From Strigamia acuminata (Eukaryota; Arthropoda; Chilopoda; Geophilomorpha; Linotaeniidae): a stretch of DNA of 64,000 nt. How positions within the stretch are numbered: position 1 is the first letter of the stretch; every line of letters starts with the position of its first letter. The DNA lies in the NCBI GenBank assembly GCA_949358305.1, contig OX442314.1, forward strand, positions 28,133,118 to 28,197,117. Direction: 5' to 3'. A model generated the notes under the pieces. The model was not told the origin of the DNA, made no database searches, and saw only the letters and a list, made by a program, of their open reading frames with translations. Both the position numbers and the translations under genes were made by a program. Of this stretch, positions 1 through 11,018 are shown in pieces.

Positions 1-84
1 TGCACGTAGATAAGTGCAGACACCACGCAAATTCGACCAGAACCGGCTCGAATTCGCGTACACGACGCGCCGCACGTCTCGTGC

Positions 85-597
85 GTGCTATATCGTACGT
101 GTTGGCTTATTTTTAAGCGTTTCCACTGCCTAGTCTGTGCTGTTTTTGCAGCATACCACCACAGGCTTACGGTCGAGGCGGTGAGGATTCGGGAACAGTT
201 GACTGCCCCGTCGAGCATCCCGCAACCAGGGCGCCAGGTTCAGGCTGGACGAGCAGCGTCTGCAGAGGCGCCAGCCCAGCCGAGCCCGAAGCGCCAAAGG
301 CAGGAGCCACCGCCCTCCACTTGGACGGAGGAGATGACCGTGCGGCACGCGGCCGCGATGGTGGATTGGCGTGCCACTCACCCCAAGGCCACGCTGTTCC
401 AGGTGGAGTGCGAAGAGAAGCGTCTGCGTCGCCGCTTCAAGGAGGTGGCGAGAAGGGCGCGTGCCGACGCCGTACGGGCGAAGGCGTTGGAAGAGGCCGA
501 AGCTGCCGCCGTGCCGGCAGCGACCCAATCGGTCGAGGAACCTGGAGACAGCGAACAAGCCGCACAGGCTGTGTCCGTTGCTCTGGATCGCCCTGAC
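85..597 (+). CDS. 5' piece of interrupted ORF of element H, unknown function
   Basis: Open frame with no stop between position 10 and the E1 insertion at 598. The frame has no ATG until about 334, and the sequence ending at 151 (pyrimidine-rich followed by CAG) resembles a 3' splice site, so the first exon may start near 152 with an upstream exon outside the window. The encoded protein is Pro/Arg/Glu-rich with a basic, probably helical stretch (KRLRRRFKEVARRARADA). The last codon before E1 ends at 597 and the frame continues in register at 22372. GC content is far above the surroundings. I do not recognise the family. Confidence 0.5.
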
Positions 598-1163
598 TGT
601 TGGTCAAAAGACCATTTATTTATCGATATCAAATGTCGTTCATGTTATTTAGTTCTTAGCTCGATGTAATTCGATGTATTAATTGCGTTTTATCACTTAT
701 ATATGTCTAATACGGCATTTATTTATGCTTTTGTGCTGTCACATACGTAATTCCGTATGATTTGTATTGTTATCTATGAGATTCATTCTTTTCTTAACTT
801 TAATGTTGTTTTCCGGCACCAGAGTGCCCACGTTGTATTCAATCTGTATCCAAGATGGCAGACATCTCAGTTAGAGCTTTCCTGCCAATTTTCTCTCCAA
901 TATGTAAGTTTATTTTGTTTTCAATGATTAAATAGAATTATATTTTGTTTTAACTCGTTTTACACGTTTGTATAAGTGTAAAACACTTCTTTGCATTGTA
1001 TTTCGGCGCCGCATTTCACGATACGGATGCGTATCGTTCGTCGCTCATTTGCGAACATCGGCGACGCCATTTCCGTTATCGGAATTAACCGTCGCATATT
1101 TGCGACGCCATTTGCACGCTTCCCGGCGATATTTCGCCAATATCTGCGCCCCTCTGTCCTACA
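598..1163 (+). repeat. E1 5' LTR (566 bp)
   Basis: Starts TGTTGG and ends CCTACA; preceded by CTGAC and followed after two bases by the primer site. Contains an AAGATGGC motif at about 853, a sequence often found at initiator/YY1-type promoters. Confidence 0.92.
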
Positions 1164-1165
1164 TT

Positions 1166-1183
1166 TGGTAGCAGAGGATGGTT
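1166..1183 (+). other. E1 primer binding site, initiator tRNA-Met 3' end
   Basis: TGGTAGCAGAGGATGGTT begins two bases after the LTR and is an 18-nt complement of the 3' end of metazoan initiator tRNA-Met (recalled sequence ending CCATCCTCTGCTACCA). Confidence 0.85.
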
Positions 1184-1750
1184 GTCTGCTAGAACAACCA
1201 TTTCTCGATTAATTTTCGACCCATATTTCGTGAAAACGATTTGTGCGCCGAAAAGTTGTTTATTTTCAGATTTCACGAATCCACACGGCGCCATTTTGTT
1301 TCCTGGACGTCGCCGACGTTTCCACGACGTTACCGATAGCCAGGGCTATCGATTTCAACGATATTCGTTTAATTTTGTCCAATTTCTCGCGGGTTTCGCG
1401 GATTTTGAGGCAAATTTCTTTTATTTTTGCAGATTTTTCGACAAAACTGGATTTTCGACACTGCTTAGCACGAAGCGGCAGTTCCAACGAGAACCGAACA
1501 CTAGATTGTTCGCCGCTTAGTTCCCCGGTGAACGGCGGTTATCACCGATCTGTACAAGTGGACGAAGAGCCTCGATTTATTCGAGAAGATTTCGGATTTC
1601 ACATCCGAAATAGCGCTTTCTCCAGCTTTTCGAGAAAGCTGCGCCGTGCCTTCATTTGCACGAGGATCGCATCCGCGATTGATTCGTCTATTTCTCCTTC
1701 TTTCGACTTTACCTTTGTTAGAATTAAGGGTATTTTGGTGTGGGACCTTA

Positions 1751-1912
1751 TTAGATTCGACACAGCTCTTCGGGCATTCCGTCCACCGCTGTGTTTGTAT
1801 TTTGTGACAAGGCTGAGCCCTGCGCCACCTAGCATTCCCGTGACCCCAGGTGGTCGTAAAGGACGCTAGGGAGACACTTGTCACAAGCTATCAGCTGATT
1901 GTAGCATCAGCT
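1751..1912 (+). promoter_or_regulatory. Conserved structured RNA module in E1 leader
   Basis: Starts TTAGATTCGA. Helix P1: ACACAGC 1760-1766 with GCTGTGT 1788-1794. P2: TTGTGACAAG 1802-1811 with CTTGTCACAA 1877-1886, enclosing CCACCT 1825-1830 / AGGTGG 1848-1853 and an overlapping alternative CCTAGC 1828-1833 / GCTAGG 1865-1870. P3: AGCTGAT 1893-1899, loop TGTAGC, ATCAGCT 1906-1912, followed by CCCC. The same order, spacing and loop sequences occur in E2 and E3 with compensatory stem changes. It ends 153 nt before the gag ATG. Function unknown: packaging, translation or dimerisation signal are options. Confidence 0.7.
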
Positions 1913-2065
1913 CCCCGTTGAAGGTTTCCGCCTCGAAAGTGTGTGTGAAGTGCTTCAGTTCAGTGCTCCGAATCGAAGTCAGCATTTGTGCAGTGCTCCA
2001 GTATTTAACGTACCATTCCTTGAGTCAGTGTGTTCGTCGCGTTGTGTCGAGTTTTCCACTCCGCA

Positions 2066-3603
2066 ATGAAGAAAGCGTCGGAATTATCGGGCGGAACGGT
2101 TCCCGTACTCACCGTTGGGAACTATGAATCCTGGCAGCGCTCGATGCGCATGCTTCTAAAATCCGAAGGTTTATGGAGACACGTGACCGAGGAAAAGGAG
2201 GCCGAGCACCTTGCAACTTTAAATGAAAAGGAAAAGGACCGTTATGCTGTGAAAAAGGACAAAGCACTTGGTCACATATATATTCACGTCAGTGAAGCGA
2301 AACGATCGGCCCTCGACGCTTGCAATACACCTAAGCAAGCATGGGACAAGTTGGCCACCATTTATGCACCGAGTTCCAGGGCCAGGCGAGCGGCCATGAG
2401 ATGGGAATTTTTGAGCCTCCAACTCAAACCTGGTGAAGACATGCCTGATTTCATCGGTCGTGTGGACCATTTTGTTCAACAATTAAAAGACGTTGGTGAA
2501 AATGTCTCAGAAGAACAACACTCTTTCCAATATCTCAAGGGTTTACCACCGGAATATGCCCAGGCCACGTTTGCAGTTTACCACTGGCCCGATCCGAACT
2601 TTACTCCAACCAAAGTGGCGGAACAGTTATTGTCCGAGCAGATGCGTTTAAAGGCTATGGGATTGACTAGCCAACAGTCTGCACATACCTCAAAAGGACA
2701 GTTTCGCCAGCGTAATCAATCTCGTGGACCGCGGGATTTATCTAAAATCAAGTGTTTCAACTGTGATCAAATGGGTCACTACGCTAATCGTTGCCCTCAA
2801 TCACCACGTGGAGACAGGAATCAGTCCACAGCCTCAGTACAGCGTTCGTCGCGAAGTAAAAGCCGCAGACGTAATAAAAATGCCGCTGCCAAAGTTGAAG
2901 ACAATCGTCCACGTGGAAGTTCACGTCCGAAGCGAGAGGGGACATTCTTTTGCAGTGCTCCACAGATTATTGAGCGTCCTACGGTCCATTTTATGCAATC
3001 CAATGAATGGATCGTGGATTGCGGTGCAACGAATCACGTTTCTCACGTGCGTGACTGGTTTACAGACTTTTCAAATATCCAGCCATTTGATATTGCGTTA
3101 GGCCAAGGCAAATCACAGGTGACAGGACGAGGGACAGTTCAATTGCTCACGTCGGTCGACGGCGCGGATTGCACCATCAATTTGAAGAACGTTCTCTTTG
3201 CGCCGAATTTCGAAGCCAATTTGATTTCGGTGTCAAAGATTGACAAGACCAATCACCATGTGCATTTCTTTAATAGAGAGGTGAATGTTTATCAAACAGA
3301 CTTCCGTTCACCTATTATTCGTGCGAGAGAACGCGGTGGATTATACTATTTGGACGGTTTATGCTCAACGCATCTTGTAACGCCAACTGTTTCAACAATT
3401 ACTCAACCGCCAGTCCAAATAACACTCCAACCTGTGCAAACACTAGTCACAACCGAAGTAGATTTCGATAATGTGCCAAAGCCAAAAAAGGGCAAATCAA
3501 AACAAAGGGAAATTTCAGACTTTCGCATAACTTTGCCTGCTATCGAACCAGCGAAGCAAATGCCAGTTCAGCAAATTCCTAACCCTCCTTTACCTGCACA
3601 AGT
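2066..3603 (+). CDS. E1 gag-pol, N-terminal part (Gag and protease)
   Basis: Start chosen at the ATG at 2066, because the frame upstream has no earlier ATG and the start matches E2 (about 200 codons of homologous Gag). Gag of the Copia UBN2 type, one CCHC zinc knuckle at about residues 230-245 (CFNCDQMGHYANRCP), then a basic Ser/Arg linker, then the aspartic protease core at about 315 (VDCGATNHVSH). Copia proteases normally read D-S/T-G; here the middle residue is Cys, as in E2. The frame is interrupted after 3603 by E3 and continues at 17383; the two parts total 1659 codons plus stop, the size expected of a single-ORF Copia polyprotein. Confidence 0.9.
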
Positions 3604-4080
3604 TAAAGCGATTTCCTGGCCAAAACATCGGTTAGAAAGGAGTTGACGAGTGTCTAAACAGGTGCGCGACACCGACATGCGTGCGCCATGTTTAATATCA
3701 CATAAAAGTGTACACGCTTCGAGGCTAACAACTGCACTCGGAAAAATAGGATAAATCATTGTTGGATTTCAATGATTTGTCCTTTACATTATAAAATAAA
3801 AGCAATGACATTCATAATCGATAACTAAGCAATAATAACAATACAGGACTCGCTCTTTTGAGCAGACGATGTTATCAGCGCATGCTGCTAAATGGAAACG
3901 TTCAACCGCGGTACAGAACCAGCATTAATAAAAATCGAGATCGATTGAACGCGACATCGAGACATTAAATAGCAGCACATTCATTACACATATCCGGAAA
4001 GTGTGTAATGTAAATATTCACAAACTATACAATATGGCGACAAACAACCAAACACACAATATTTCCACCACAACTCAATA
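3604..4080 (-). repeat. E3 3' LTR (477 bp)
   Basis: Identical by eye to 16901-17377. Boundaries fixed by the CAAGT duplication on the left and the purine tract on the right. Non-canonical TA...TA termini. Confidence 0.9.
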
Positions 4081-4097
4081 TATCCCCCTTTGTTTGG

Positions 4098-4264
4098 TTA
4101 TTTGCGCCTTACAAATAAATGCTCACACAAGGTGTTAAGTCTGGGCTTGGGTAACCATTTGGTCATCACATCGGCGACATTCAGGGCCCCTGGAATATGC
4201 TTAATAGCAAACGTTCCGCGCTCAAACCAGTCCCTGAGGAAATGAAGCTTTACGTCGATATGTT
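4098..4264 (-). CDS. E3 gag-pol, C-terminal tail
   Basis: The last about 55 codons of the E3 polyprotein, separated from the rest by E2. Leaving out E2 and one TATTC copy makes 4264 follow 11019 in frame. It carries the conserved Copia tail (HIDVKLHFLRDW, then VADVMTKWLP) and a TAA at 4098-4100, just before the purine tract. Confidence 0.88.
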
Positions 4265-4269
4265 TATTC

Positions 4270-4771
4270 TGTAGATCAAGAGATCATTTATTATTTCACA
4301 ATTACAGAGTTTTTCCTTTATTTATTTATAATGTATATGTTTTGTTTTCCCCACTTATGTATCTAGTTTTGATACATATCGTATTTTAAGCATTGAGCAC
4401 CATGCGCCCTTTATCATTTTCTTTAATTTTCACTTAATGTGAAATATTGTCGCTTAGTAAAGTGAGCACCAGATGGTGTCTTATCGTTTTTGCTTTTGTT
4501 ATCCAACATGGCGTCTCCCGCACAGGACGGTCGCCTTTATGTATTCTCTTCATTTATAGCAGTATGTAAGTGTATATTTTCATTAAACCGTTTTATTTAG
4601 GCTTTTTTATTAAGCTTTTGTTCTTTGTTTGCCACGTTTGATAAGTGGCAAACACACACGTTTTCACGAGGCCGTGCGGAGAAGCGCGCCCGTGCCACGT
4701 CGTCATTATTACGCTCATTTCGGCCATTAATAGCTTCCACTGGCCCGTTTTATTTTTTTCACCACGCTACA
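4270..4771 (+). repeat. E2 5' LTR (502 bp)
   Basis: TGTAG...CTACA, with a 5-bp inverted terminus. Contains an AACATGGCG motif comparable to AAGATGGC in the E1 LTR. Confidence 0.93.
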
Positions 4772-4773
4772 AG

Positions 4774-4784
4774 TGGTAGCAGAG
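4774..4784 (+). other. E2 primer binding site (short)
   Basis: TGGTAGCAGAG matches the terminal 11 nt complementary to initiator tRNA-Met; the next bases (AGCTGG) differ from the 18-nt match in E1 and E3. Two bases separate it from the LTR. Confidence 0.7.
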
Positions 4785-5226
4785 AGCTGGGGACGACCCA
4801 TCGTGTTATTTATTGCTAATTATCGACGCCATTTTCGCGAAATTCGCGAAAATTCGCGCCGAGTTTGTGTATTTTCAGATTTTCACCCGACGGCCGCCAT
4901 TTTCGACGATTTTCATCATTTTCAACCGATTTTTCGACGATTTTGGAATTTTCCCACGTGCAGTGCACCTTGTACGGCGTGTCGGTACCTGAGTTACACA
5001 GATTTTCGACGATTTTTCCAGGATTTACGACGATTTTTGAAGTTTTCGCGACGATTTTCGCGTTCTGATGTAAATCGACGAGTTTTGATGCAAACCGACG
5101 ATTTTCGACGTGATAACTCGCCGTCGTCGCTCATCTCATCTCAACATATCACTAATCATTCTCTCCCTACAGTAGTCGCAATATACTTTGTTAATTTTAA
5201 GATAGGTTTAAGTTTTTGGGGGTCAA

Positions 5227-5387
5227 TTAGATTCGGCTTCACCCTTCGTCCATTCGGGCACGTGAAGCTAGTATTCTTGGGCAAGGCTATCCCTGCGCCA
5301 CCTAACACTCCCGTGGCCCCAGGTGGCTTGCAAAGGACGTTAGGGGGATACTTGCCTAAGGTTTTTAAACCGATTGTAGCATCGGTT
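5227..5387 (+). promoter_or_regulatory. Conserved structured RNA module in E2 leader
   Basis: TTAGATTCGG, P1 GCTTCAC 5236-5242 / GTGAAGC 5262-5268, P2 CTTGGGCAAG 5276-5285 / CTTGCCTAAG 5351-5360 (one G-U), inner CCACCT 5298-5303 / AGGTGG 5321-5326 and alternative CCTAAC 5301-5306 / GTTAGG 5339-5344, P3 AACCGAT 5368-5374, loop TGTAGC, ATCGGTT 5381-5387, then CCCC. 161 nt, ending 124 nt before the gag ATG. P1 and P3 stems differ from E1 yet remain fully paired; the P3 loop is identical. Confidence 0.7.
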
Positions 5388-5511
5388 CCCCATCGTGGTT
5401 TCCGCCTTGACAGTGCTCCGATTCTCAGTGCGACGTTTTGTGCTTCGAGACGTCCAGTCTCAGTGCTTCAATCAAATTTAGTCATTCCCTGTGTCAGTGC
5501 TTCTTTTCACG

Positions 5512-8500
5512 ATGTCCAAGTCTTCAGACGCGTCGGTCGGCAAAATTCCGATTTTGTCAATCGGAAATTATGAATCATGGCGCAGATCGATGCGCATGTA
5601 TTTGAAGTCAGAAGGATTGTGGCATCACGTCACGGAAGACACCGAGGAAGCCGACCTTAAGACATTTAATGACAAGGAATTGAAAAAGTACAAGAAAAGA
5701 AAGGACCGTGCATTGGGTTTAATTTACTGCCAAGTGAGCGAGGCGAAACGATCCGTCTTAGATCCCTGCAATACACCAAAGGAGTCATGGGACGCCCTCG
5801 CAAAAGTGTATGCACCATCTTCTCGTGCTCGCAAGGCCGCTATGCGCCGCGAGTTTCTTGGTCTTCATCTCTTACCTGGCGAAGAGATGGTAGATTTCAT
5901 CGGCAGAGTGGACGATCACGTCCGAAAATTGACTGATGTGAAAGAAACAATATCAGATGACCATAAAGCTTATCAGTATTTGGACATGTTGCCCAGCGAA
6001 TATTCCCAAGTTTCTTTTGCAATATATCATTGGCCAGACGACGACTTCAAGCCGATTAAAGTAGCTGACCAATTACTTTCGGAATATCTCCGGCTCAAAT
6101 CCATTTCTTCCCGGGATAATCCGAATTCGTCATCTCAAGCTTTTGCCAATGAACGTCGTGGACGGGACCAATCGCGCCCTTCACGACCATTAACTCAAAT
6201 TCAGTGTTATAACTGCGGGGACATGGGCCATTATGCGAATCGCTGTCCACATCCTCCGAATCCAAATAGAATTGACAAAAATCGCCCAACTGCCACTTTT
6301 CAACGCAAATCACGCAGTTCCAGCCGTAAACGCAAGCAGAAGGCAAATCAACAAGATAATTCGAAACCAAGGGGGAATTCTCAAGTTCGAAGAGAGTCCA
6401 ACTTCTTTTTGAATGCGCCACCACAAGTTGAGGTCCCAATTGCACACTTCATGCAAAATTCGGAATGGATCGTCGATTGTGGGGCAACGGACCATGTTTC
6501 TCACGTCAAGGCTTGGTTTTCGGATTTTCAACCAGTTACACCTTTTGACATTGAGTTAGGCCAAGGCCATTCACAGGTTACTGGAAAAGGAACTGTGCGA
6601 ATTCAGACCTTTATTGACAATTGCGAATGTGTGGTGAATCTACACGAAGTCTTGTATGCTCCGAACTTCGAGGCGAACCTCATCTCGGTATCGCGGATAG
6701 ACAATAATAAACACCACATCCACATATTTAATTCCGAAATAAATGTGTATGAAACCGATATTAGACACAGCGTCCTCCGCGCGAGACAAAAGGGAGGATT
6801 GTATTACGTCGATGGATTGCGTCCGCCCACGACAGTTACTGTGAACAATCCTCAAGTTCAAAATGAGGTTTTGCCATCTACAAATCCCAAAACTATGGTT
6901 ACGATTGAGGAAGATTTTCCAAAAATTAAGAAAGCATCCAAGAAGTCGAAGACAAGAGACATTACTGATTTTCGCATCGAGTTGCCAAATCCAGTGCCTA
7001 AAAATCTCCTTCCTCAGACTTTCCATCCTCCTCCCGTACCTACACCTGTCCTTACCAATTCCAACCCCATTGTCCCGTCCTATGCTACGGCCCTGAATAG
7101 CATTCCTCCCAAATCCAATCCAGGCAAGCAGATTAAGCAGAATGGTCAAAAACCAATTGCTACTGCAACGTCAAAGAAGGACAGTACGGGACTTTGGCAC
7201 AGCCGGTTAGGGCATTTACACGCCAATGCCATTAGACTTTTGGCCAACAACCCACAAGTTTATGGTTTTACACCGGAAGAAGTTCGCCAAGAGCTCGCCT
7301 GCAATCATTGCCGAATCGCTAAATCAATTCGAGCGTCGCATAAACCAGATCCACATCCAATTACCACTAAGGCATTAGATCTGATGCATATGGATCTTTG
7401 GGGGCCAGCACCTGCGACATCATTCGGCGGTGCTCGCTACGTTCTAACAATTATTGACGACGCCACTCGTTATACTTGGATAATTCCCATCGCCCAGAAA
7501 TCACAAACTTTTCAGTGTTTTAAAGACTTTGTCTCCCGTGTCGAGCGAGTAGCAAATACTCGAATCAAAGCCATACGGACTGATCGAGGCGGGGAATTTA
7601 TTTCCAACGAATTTACCAAATATCTCAACGATTCTGGAATTCAAGCGCAGAGGACTAACCCTGCATCCCCTCAGATGAATGGAACGGCCGAACGAATAAA
7701 TAGGACGATGGCCGACCATTTTCGTGCAATTTTGGATGAAACTCAACTTCCTCTTGAGCTTTGGGCCGAGATTGCCGTCAATTTTGCATACGTCAAGAAC
7801 AGAAGTCCCCATTCCAGATTGAACAATGAGGTCCCTTACATTCTCTGGCGCCAACGAGCTCTTTCTCTCCGACACCTTCGCAAGATTGGATCTAAATGCT
7901 GGGTCCACTACACAGCCCCTGGTAGAAGCAAATTCGAATCACGAGCTTGGGAAGGGTTTCTCGTTGGTTATGCGACAGGAACCAGAGGATATCGTGTCTG
8001 GAACCCCATTGATGATAAAGTAATCGAAACAATTCATGTACAGATTGATGAAAAACAGTCTTTTCGACGATCGAGTCACAATTCTCGACGACAAACGTCA
8101 TTGGCTGAAGATCTTAATGCCCAGTCTGTTCCTACGACGACGTCAAGGGTGAATTTTGACGACAACGTTGGTTATTCTGATTGGCCAGCCAGAATGTCGG
8201 ACTCGGAAGACCAGAACACGTCGAGTGATTATGATTCGGACGATTCAACACCCCAAGGTGCCGTGGGAGGTATTTCTCCACCGCCTTCTCCACCAGTTCG
8301 GGTTCCAACTCCGAAACCGTCTCCTGTTTTGACTCCGACAGTGTCACCTTTTCATACCCCGGACAATTCACCTCCGGGTTCACCTAATCCTTTCGTAACG
8401 GCACGTCGGGGCTCTGGACCAACGCATCGTCCGCCACCAGCGCCGACTGAAACTCACACTGTTGTTCCAACAATCATCCCTACAGCCACTACATCTTATA

Positions 8501-10308
8501 AATGGCGTTACGTAGGTGGCACCGGTCCTTGTAGCCACTGGAAACGGGAGGAACATCTGAGGAAAGATCAATTCCCCGGACAAATAAAGATAGATGTGTA
8601 CTACTTCCCGAAACCAGGCTTACGGCTGCGCTCAAAACCGAACATTCGAGAGTATTGTGATAAAGAGGGCATTATCTACGATGATGACCTTTTCTTCTTC
8701 GGCAACATGGAACACCAATTGCCTGAGGTTCCTCCAATTCGACCCATTATCCATTTATGCCGCCGTGAACCGTCCAGTTATTCCGAAGCTGGGAAATTCC
8801 CTGATGCACCAAAATGGCGTGAAGCCATCGATGAGGAGCTCGGAACCTTCAAGAAAAGGGAGGTGTATCAGGAAGTGCCTAAACCGCCAAATACAACAAT
8901 ACTGGGCTGTAAATGGATTTTTAAATTAAAAACGGACGCGACCGGAAAGATCAATCGTTACCGTGCGAGATTAGTAGCGCAAGGCTTTCGCCAAACCATT
9001 GGGATTGACTTCGACGAAGTTTTCAGCCCAGTTGTAAATTTCGTGCTTATCCGTTTCTTCTTTTGCCTCCTCGTGGTCCTCAAAGGATGGCAAGACACTC
9101 ACCTCGACATAAAATGCGCCTACTTATATGGAGAGCTTAAACATCGAATTTATATGAGAATTCCTGCAGGCGCAATGTGTGATGATCCGGAAAATGTTTG
9201 GTTGCTCACGAAATCGTTATACGGGTTACACCAGTCCGGTCGTGAATGGTATCAAAAATTGGACGAGACTCTCAAAGAGTTAGGTTTTCGCAAGATGCCC
9301 GCCTGCAACTGTGTCTACGTTTTCGGCAAATCAGCGGTCATGCTCGTCTACGTGGACGATATAGTTCTATTTTATTCGTCTAAGAGCATTTTGACCCAAG
9401 TACTCCAACTGATCAGCAGTAAATTCGAGATTGTGGACTTGGGACCAATAACCAAACTGCTGGGAGTCGAATTCGTGCGACATATGGGCCAAACTTTCAT
9501 GATTCAAAGCGTATTCATCGAGAAACTGTTAAAGAAGTTTGGCATAACGGCAGACAACGTCATTAAAGTGCCTGTCACACCTGGAACAACTTTAGTCAAG
9601 GGACCAAAAGAAAATTTGGCAGATTTCCCATACAGATCGCTGATTGGATCCCTTCTGTTCTTGGCATCTCGAACCCGACCGGATATATTATATTCCGTGA
9701 TTACTCTGTCTCAGTACAACAATTGTTATACCGCGGCACACATCAAAGCATTGCTTCAAGTCCTACGTTACGTAGCTAACACCGCGAATTATTGTATTGA
9801 ACTGTCTAACTGCACATCGGGACAACTCTGGGCCTACACGGACGCATCGTGGGCCAGCGATGTGGCTACTTCCCTGAGTTTTGGTGGATATATTGCGTTC
9901 ATTGGGAACACACCGATTGGATGGTCATGTAAAAAACAGACCAGCGTCGCAGCTTCGACAATGGAAGCGGAGTTTGTAGCATTAATGGAGGTCGTCAAAG
10001 AGCTTTATTGGCTTGACCACATTTACTCCGAGCTTCCATTGCTCAATCGTGTTTCCAAGCCCATCATATTTTCGGACGCATTGGCATCCATCCAGTTCTC
10101 GACCAATGACGTGGAAAATTCACGCACGAAGTACATCCGTGTGAAGTTCCACTGGCTCAGGGAGTGGCATTCCGAGGGACGTTTCGAACTGAGGAAAATA
10201 CCCGGGAGCATAAACGTCTCTGACATATTCACCAAGTGGTTAAGTGCGGACCGGCTTAATCTACTGATTGCGAACATTTTTGATTTTCATCGGATACGTC
10301 ATTCCTAA
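5512..10308 (+). CDS. E2 gag-pol polyprotein (1598 aa)
   Basis: Start at the ATG at 5512; upstream in-frame codons include no ATG. Single ORF in Copia order: Gag (UBN2 type, about 1-215), CCHC knuckle about 232 (CYNCGDMGHYANRCP), protease core about 320 (VDCGATDHVSH, Cys where Ser/Thr is usual), integrase zinc region about 562 (WHSRLGHLH ... CNHCRIAKS), integrase core HMDLWGP about 624 and DRGGEF about 691, Pro/Ser-rich linker 870-1010, RT from about 1102 with YVDDIVLFY about 1280, RNase H with YTDASWASD about 1441 and MEAEF, ending at TAA 10306-10308. No frameshift or stop. Close relative of the E1 polyprotein. Confidence 0.95.
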   Translation: MSKSSDASVGKIPILSIGNYESWRRSMRMYLKSEGLWHHVTEDTEEADLKTFNDKELKKYKKRKDRALGLIYCQVSEAKRSVLDPCNTPKESWDALAKVYAPSSRARKAAMRREFLGLHLLPGEEMVDFIGRVDDHVRKLTDVKETISDDHKAYQYLDMLPSEYSQVSFAIYHWPDDDFKPIKVADQLLSEYLRLKSISSRDNPNSSSQAFANERRGRDQSRPSRPLTQIQCYNCGDMGHYANRCPHPPNPNRIDKNRPTATFQRKSRSSSRKRKQKANQQDNSKPRGNSQVRRESNFFLNAPPQVEVPIAHFMQNSEWIVDCGATDHVSHVKAWFSDFQPVTPFDIELGQGHSQVTGKGTVRIQTFIDNCECVVNLHEVLYAPNFEANLISVSRIDNNKHHIHIFNSEINVYETDIRHSVLRARQKGGLYYVDGLRPPTTVTVNNPQVQNEVLPSTNPKTMVTIEEDFPKIKKASKKSKTRDITDFRIELPNPVPKNLLPQTFHPPPVPTPVLTNSNPIVPSYATALNSIPPKSNPGKQIKQNGQKPIATATSKKDSTGLWHSRLGHLHANAIRLLANNPQVYGFTPEEVRQELACNHCRIAKSIRASHKPDPHPITTKALDLMHMDLWGPAPATSFGGARYVLTIIDDATRYTWIIPIAQKSQTFQCFKDFVSRVERVANTRIKAIRTDRGGEFISNEFTKYLNDSGIQAQRTNPASPQMNGTAERINRTMADHFRAILDETQLPLELWAEIAVNFAYVKNRSPHSRLNNEVPYILWRQRALSLRHLRKIGSKCWVHYTAPGRSKFESRAWEGFLVGYATGTRGYRVWNPIDDKVIETIHVQIDEKQSFRRSSHNSRRQTSLAEDLNAQSVPTTTSRVNFDDNVGYSDWPARMSDSEDQNTSSDYDSDDSTPQGAVGGISPPPSPPVRVPTPKPSPVLTPTVSPFHTPDNSPPGSPNPFVTARRGSGPTHRPPPAPTETHTVVPTIIPTATTSYKWRYVGGTGPCSHWKREEHLRKDQFPGQIKIDVYYFPKPGLRLRSKPNIREYCDKEGIIYDDDLFFFGNMEHQLPEVPPIRPIIHLCRREPSSYSEAGKFPDAPKWREAIDEELGTFKKREVYQEVPKPPNTTILGCKWIFKLKTDATGKINRYRARLVAQGFRQTIGIDFDEVFSPVVNFVLIRFFFCLLVVLKGWQDTHLDIKCAYLYGELKHRIYMRIPAGAMCDDPENVWLLTKSLYGLHQSGREWYQKLDETLKELGFRKMPACNCVYVFGKSAVMLVYVDDIVLFYSSKSILTQVLQLISSKFEIVDLGPITKLLGVEFVRHMGQTFMIQSVFIEKLLKKFGITADNVIKVPVTPGTTLVKGPKENLADFPYRSLIGSLLFLASRTRPDILYSVITLSQYNNCYTAAHIKALLQVLRYVANTANYCIELSNCTSGQLWAYTDASWASDVATSLSFGGYIAFIGNTPIGWSCKKQTSVAASTMEAEFVALMEVVKELYWLDHIYSELPLLNRVSKPIIFSDALASIQFSTNDVENSRTKYIRVKFHWLREWHSEGRFELRKIPGSINVSDIFTKWLSADRLNLLIANIFDFHRIRHS

Positions 10309-10517
10309 TTTATTTATCCAGAATTTGAGAATTACTGAGCATTAGATTGGGAATTGTGTTTATAAGTGCCCTAAAAGTACCCGGCTCGGTAATTCGCTTT
10401 CTTTAGTTATAATTATTGTATACGACATTGGAATCATGTCTTTTCCGGGGTTACAGTCTCGACTTTCTTATTTCATTTGTTATTTGTTCATCCCTGTGAT
10501 TGTGAAAAGGGGGAATT

Positions 10518-11018
10518 TGTAGATCAAGAGATCATTTATTATTTCACAATTACAGAGTTTTTCCTTTATTTATTTATAATGTATATGTTTTGTTTTCCCC
10601 ACTTATGTATCTAGTTTTGATACATATCGTATTTTAAGCATTGAGCACCATGCGCCCTTTATCATTTTCTTTAATTTTCACTTAATGTGAAATATTGTCG
10701 CTTAGTAAAGTGAGCACCAGATGGTGTCTTATCGTTTTTGCTTTTGTTATCCAACATGGCGTCTCCCGCACAGGACGGTCGCCTTTATGTATTCTCTTCA
10801 TTTATAGCAGTATGTAAGTGTATATTTTCATTAAACCGTTTTATTTAGGCTTTTTATTAAGCTTTTGTTCTTTGTTTGCCACGTTTGATAAGTGGCAAAC
10901 ACACACGTTTTCACGAGGCCGTGCGGAGAAGCGCGCCCGTGCCACGTCGTCATTATTACGCTCATTTCGGCCATTAATAGCTTCCACTGGCCCGTTTTAT
11001 TTTTTTCACCACGCTACA
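10518..11018 (+). repeat. E2 3' LTR (501 bp)
   Basis: Preceded by GAAAAGGGGGAATT and followed by the TATTC duplicate. One base shorter than the 5' LTR. Confidence 0.93.

Larger units (their letters stand above)
4270..11018 (+). mobile_element. Copia retrotransposon E2, complete and uninterrupted
   Basis: Innermost and youngest element. 5' LTR 4270-4771, primer site from 4774, leader to 5511, gag-pol 5512-10308, polypurine tract about 10504-10517, 3' LTR 10518-11018. Target duplication TATTC at 4265-4269 and 11019-11023. LTRs are 502 and 501 bp, differing by one T in a homopolymer as far as I can see. One intact ORF and near-identical LTRs suggest recent activity. Confidence 0.95.

Noticed and set aside
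1182-1869. Frames of 112 and 208 codons in the E1 leader
   Set aside because: No protein-like domains, not conserved in E2 or E3; the region is better explained by conserved RNA structure.
4773-5573. 266-codon frame in the E2 leader overlapping the gag start
   Set aside because: Runs from the primer site through the RNA module; low complexity and not shared with E1.
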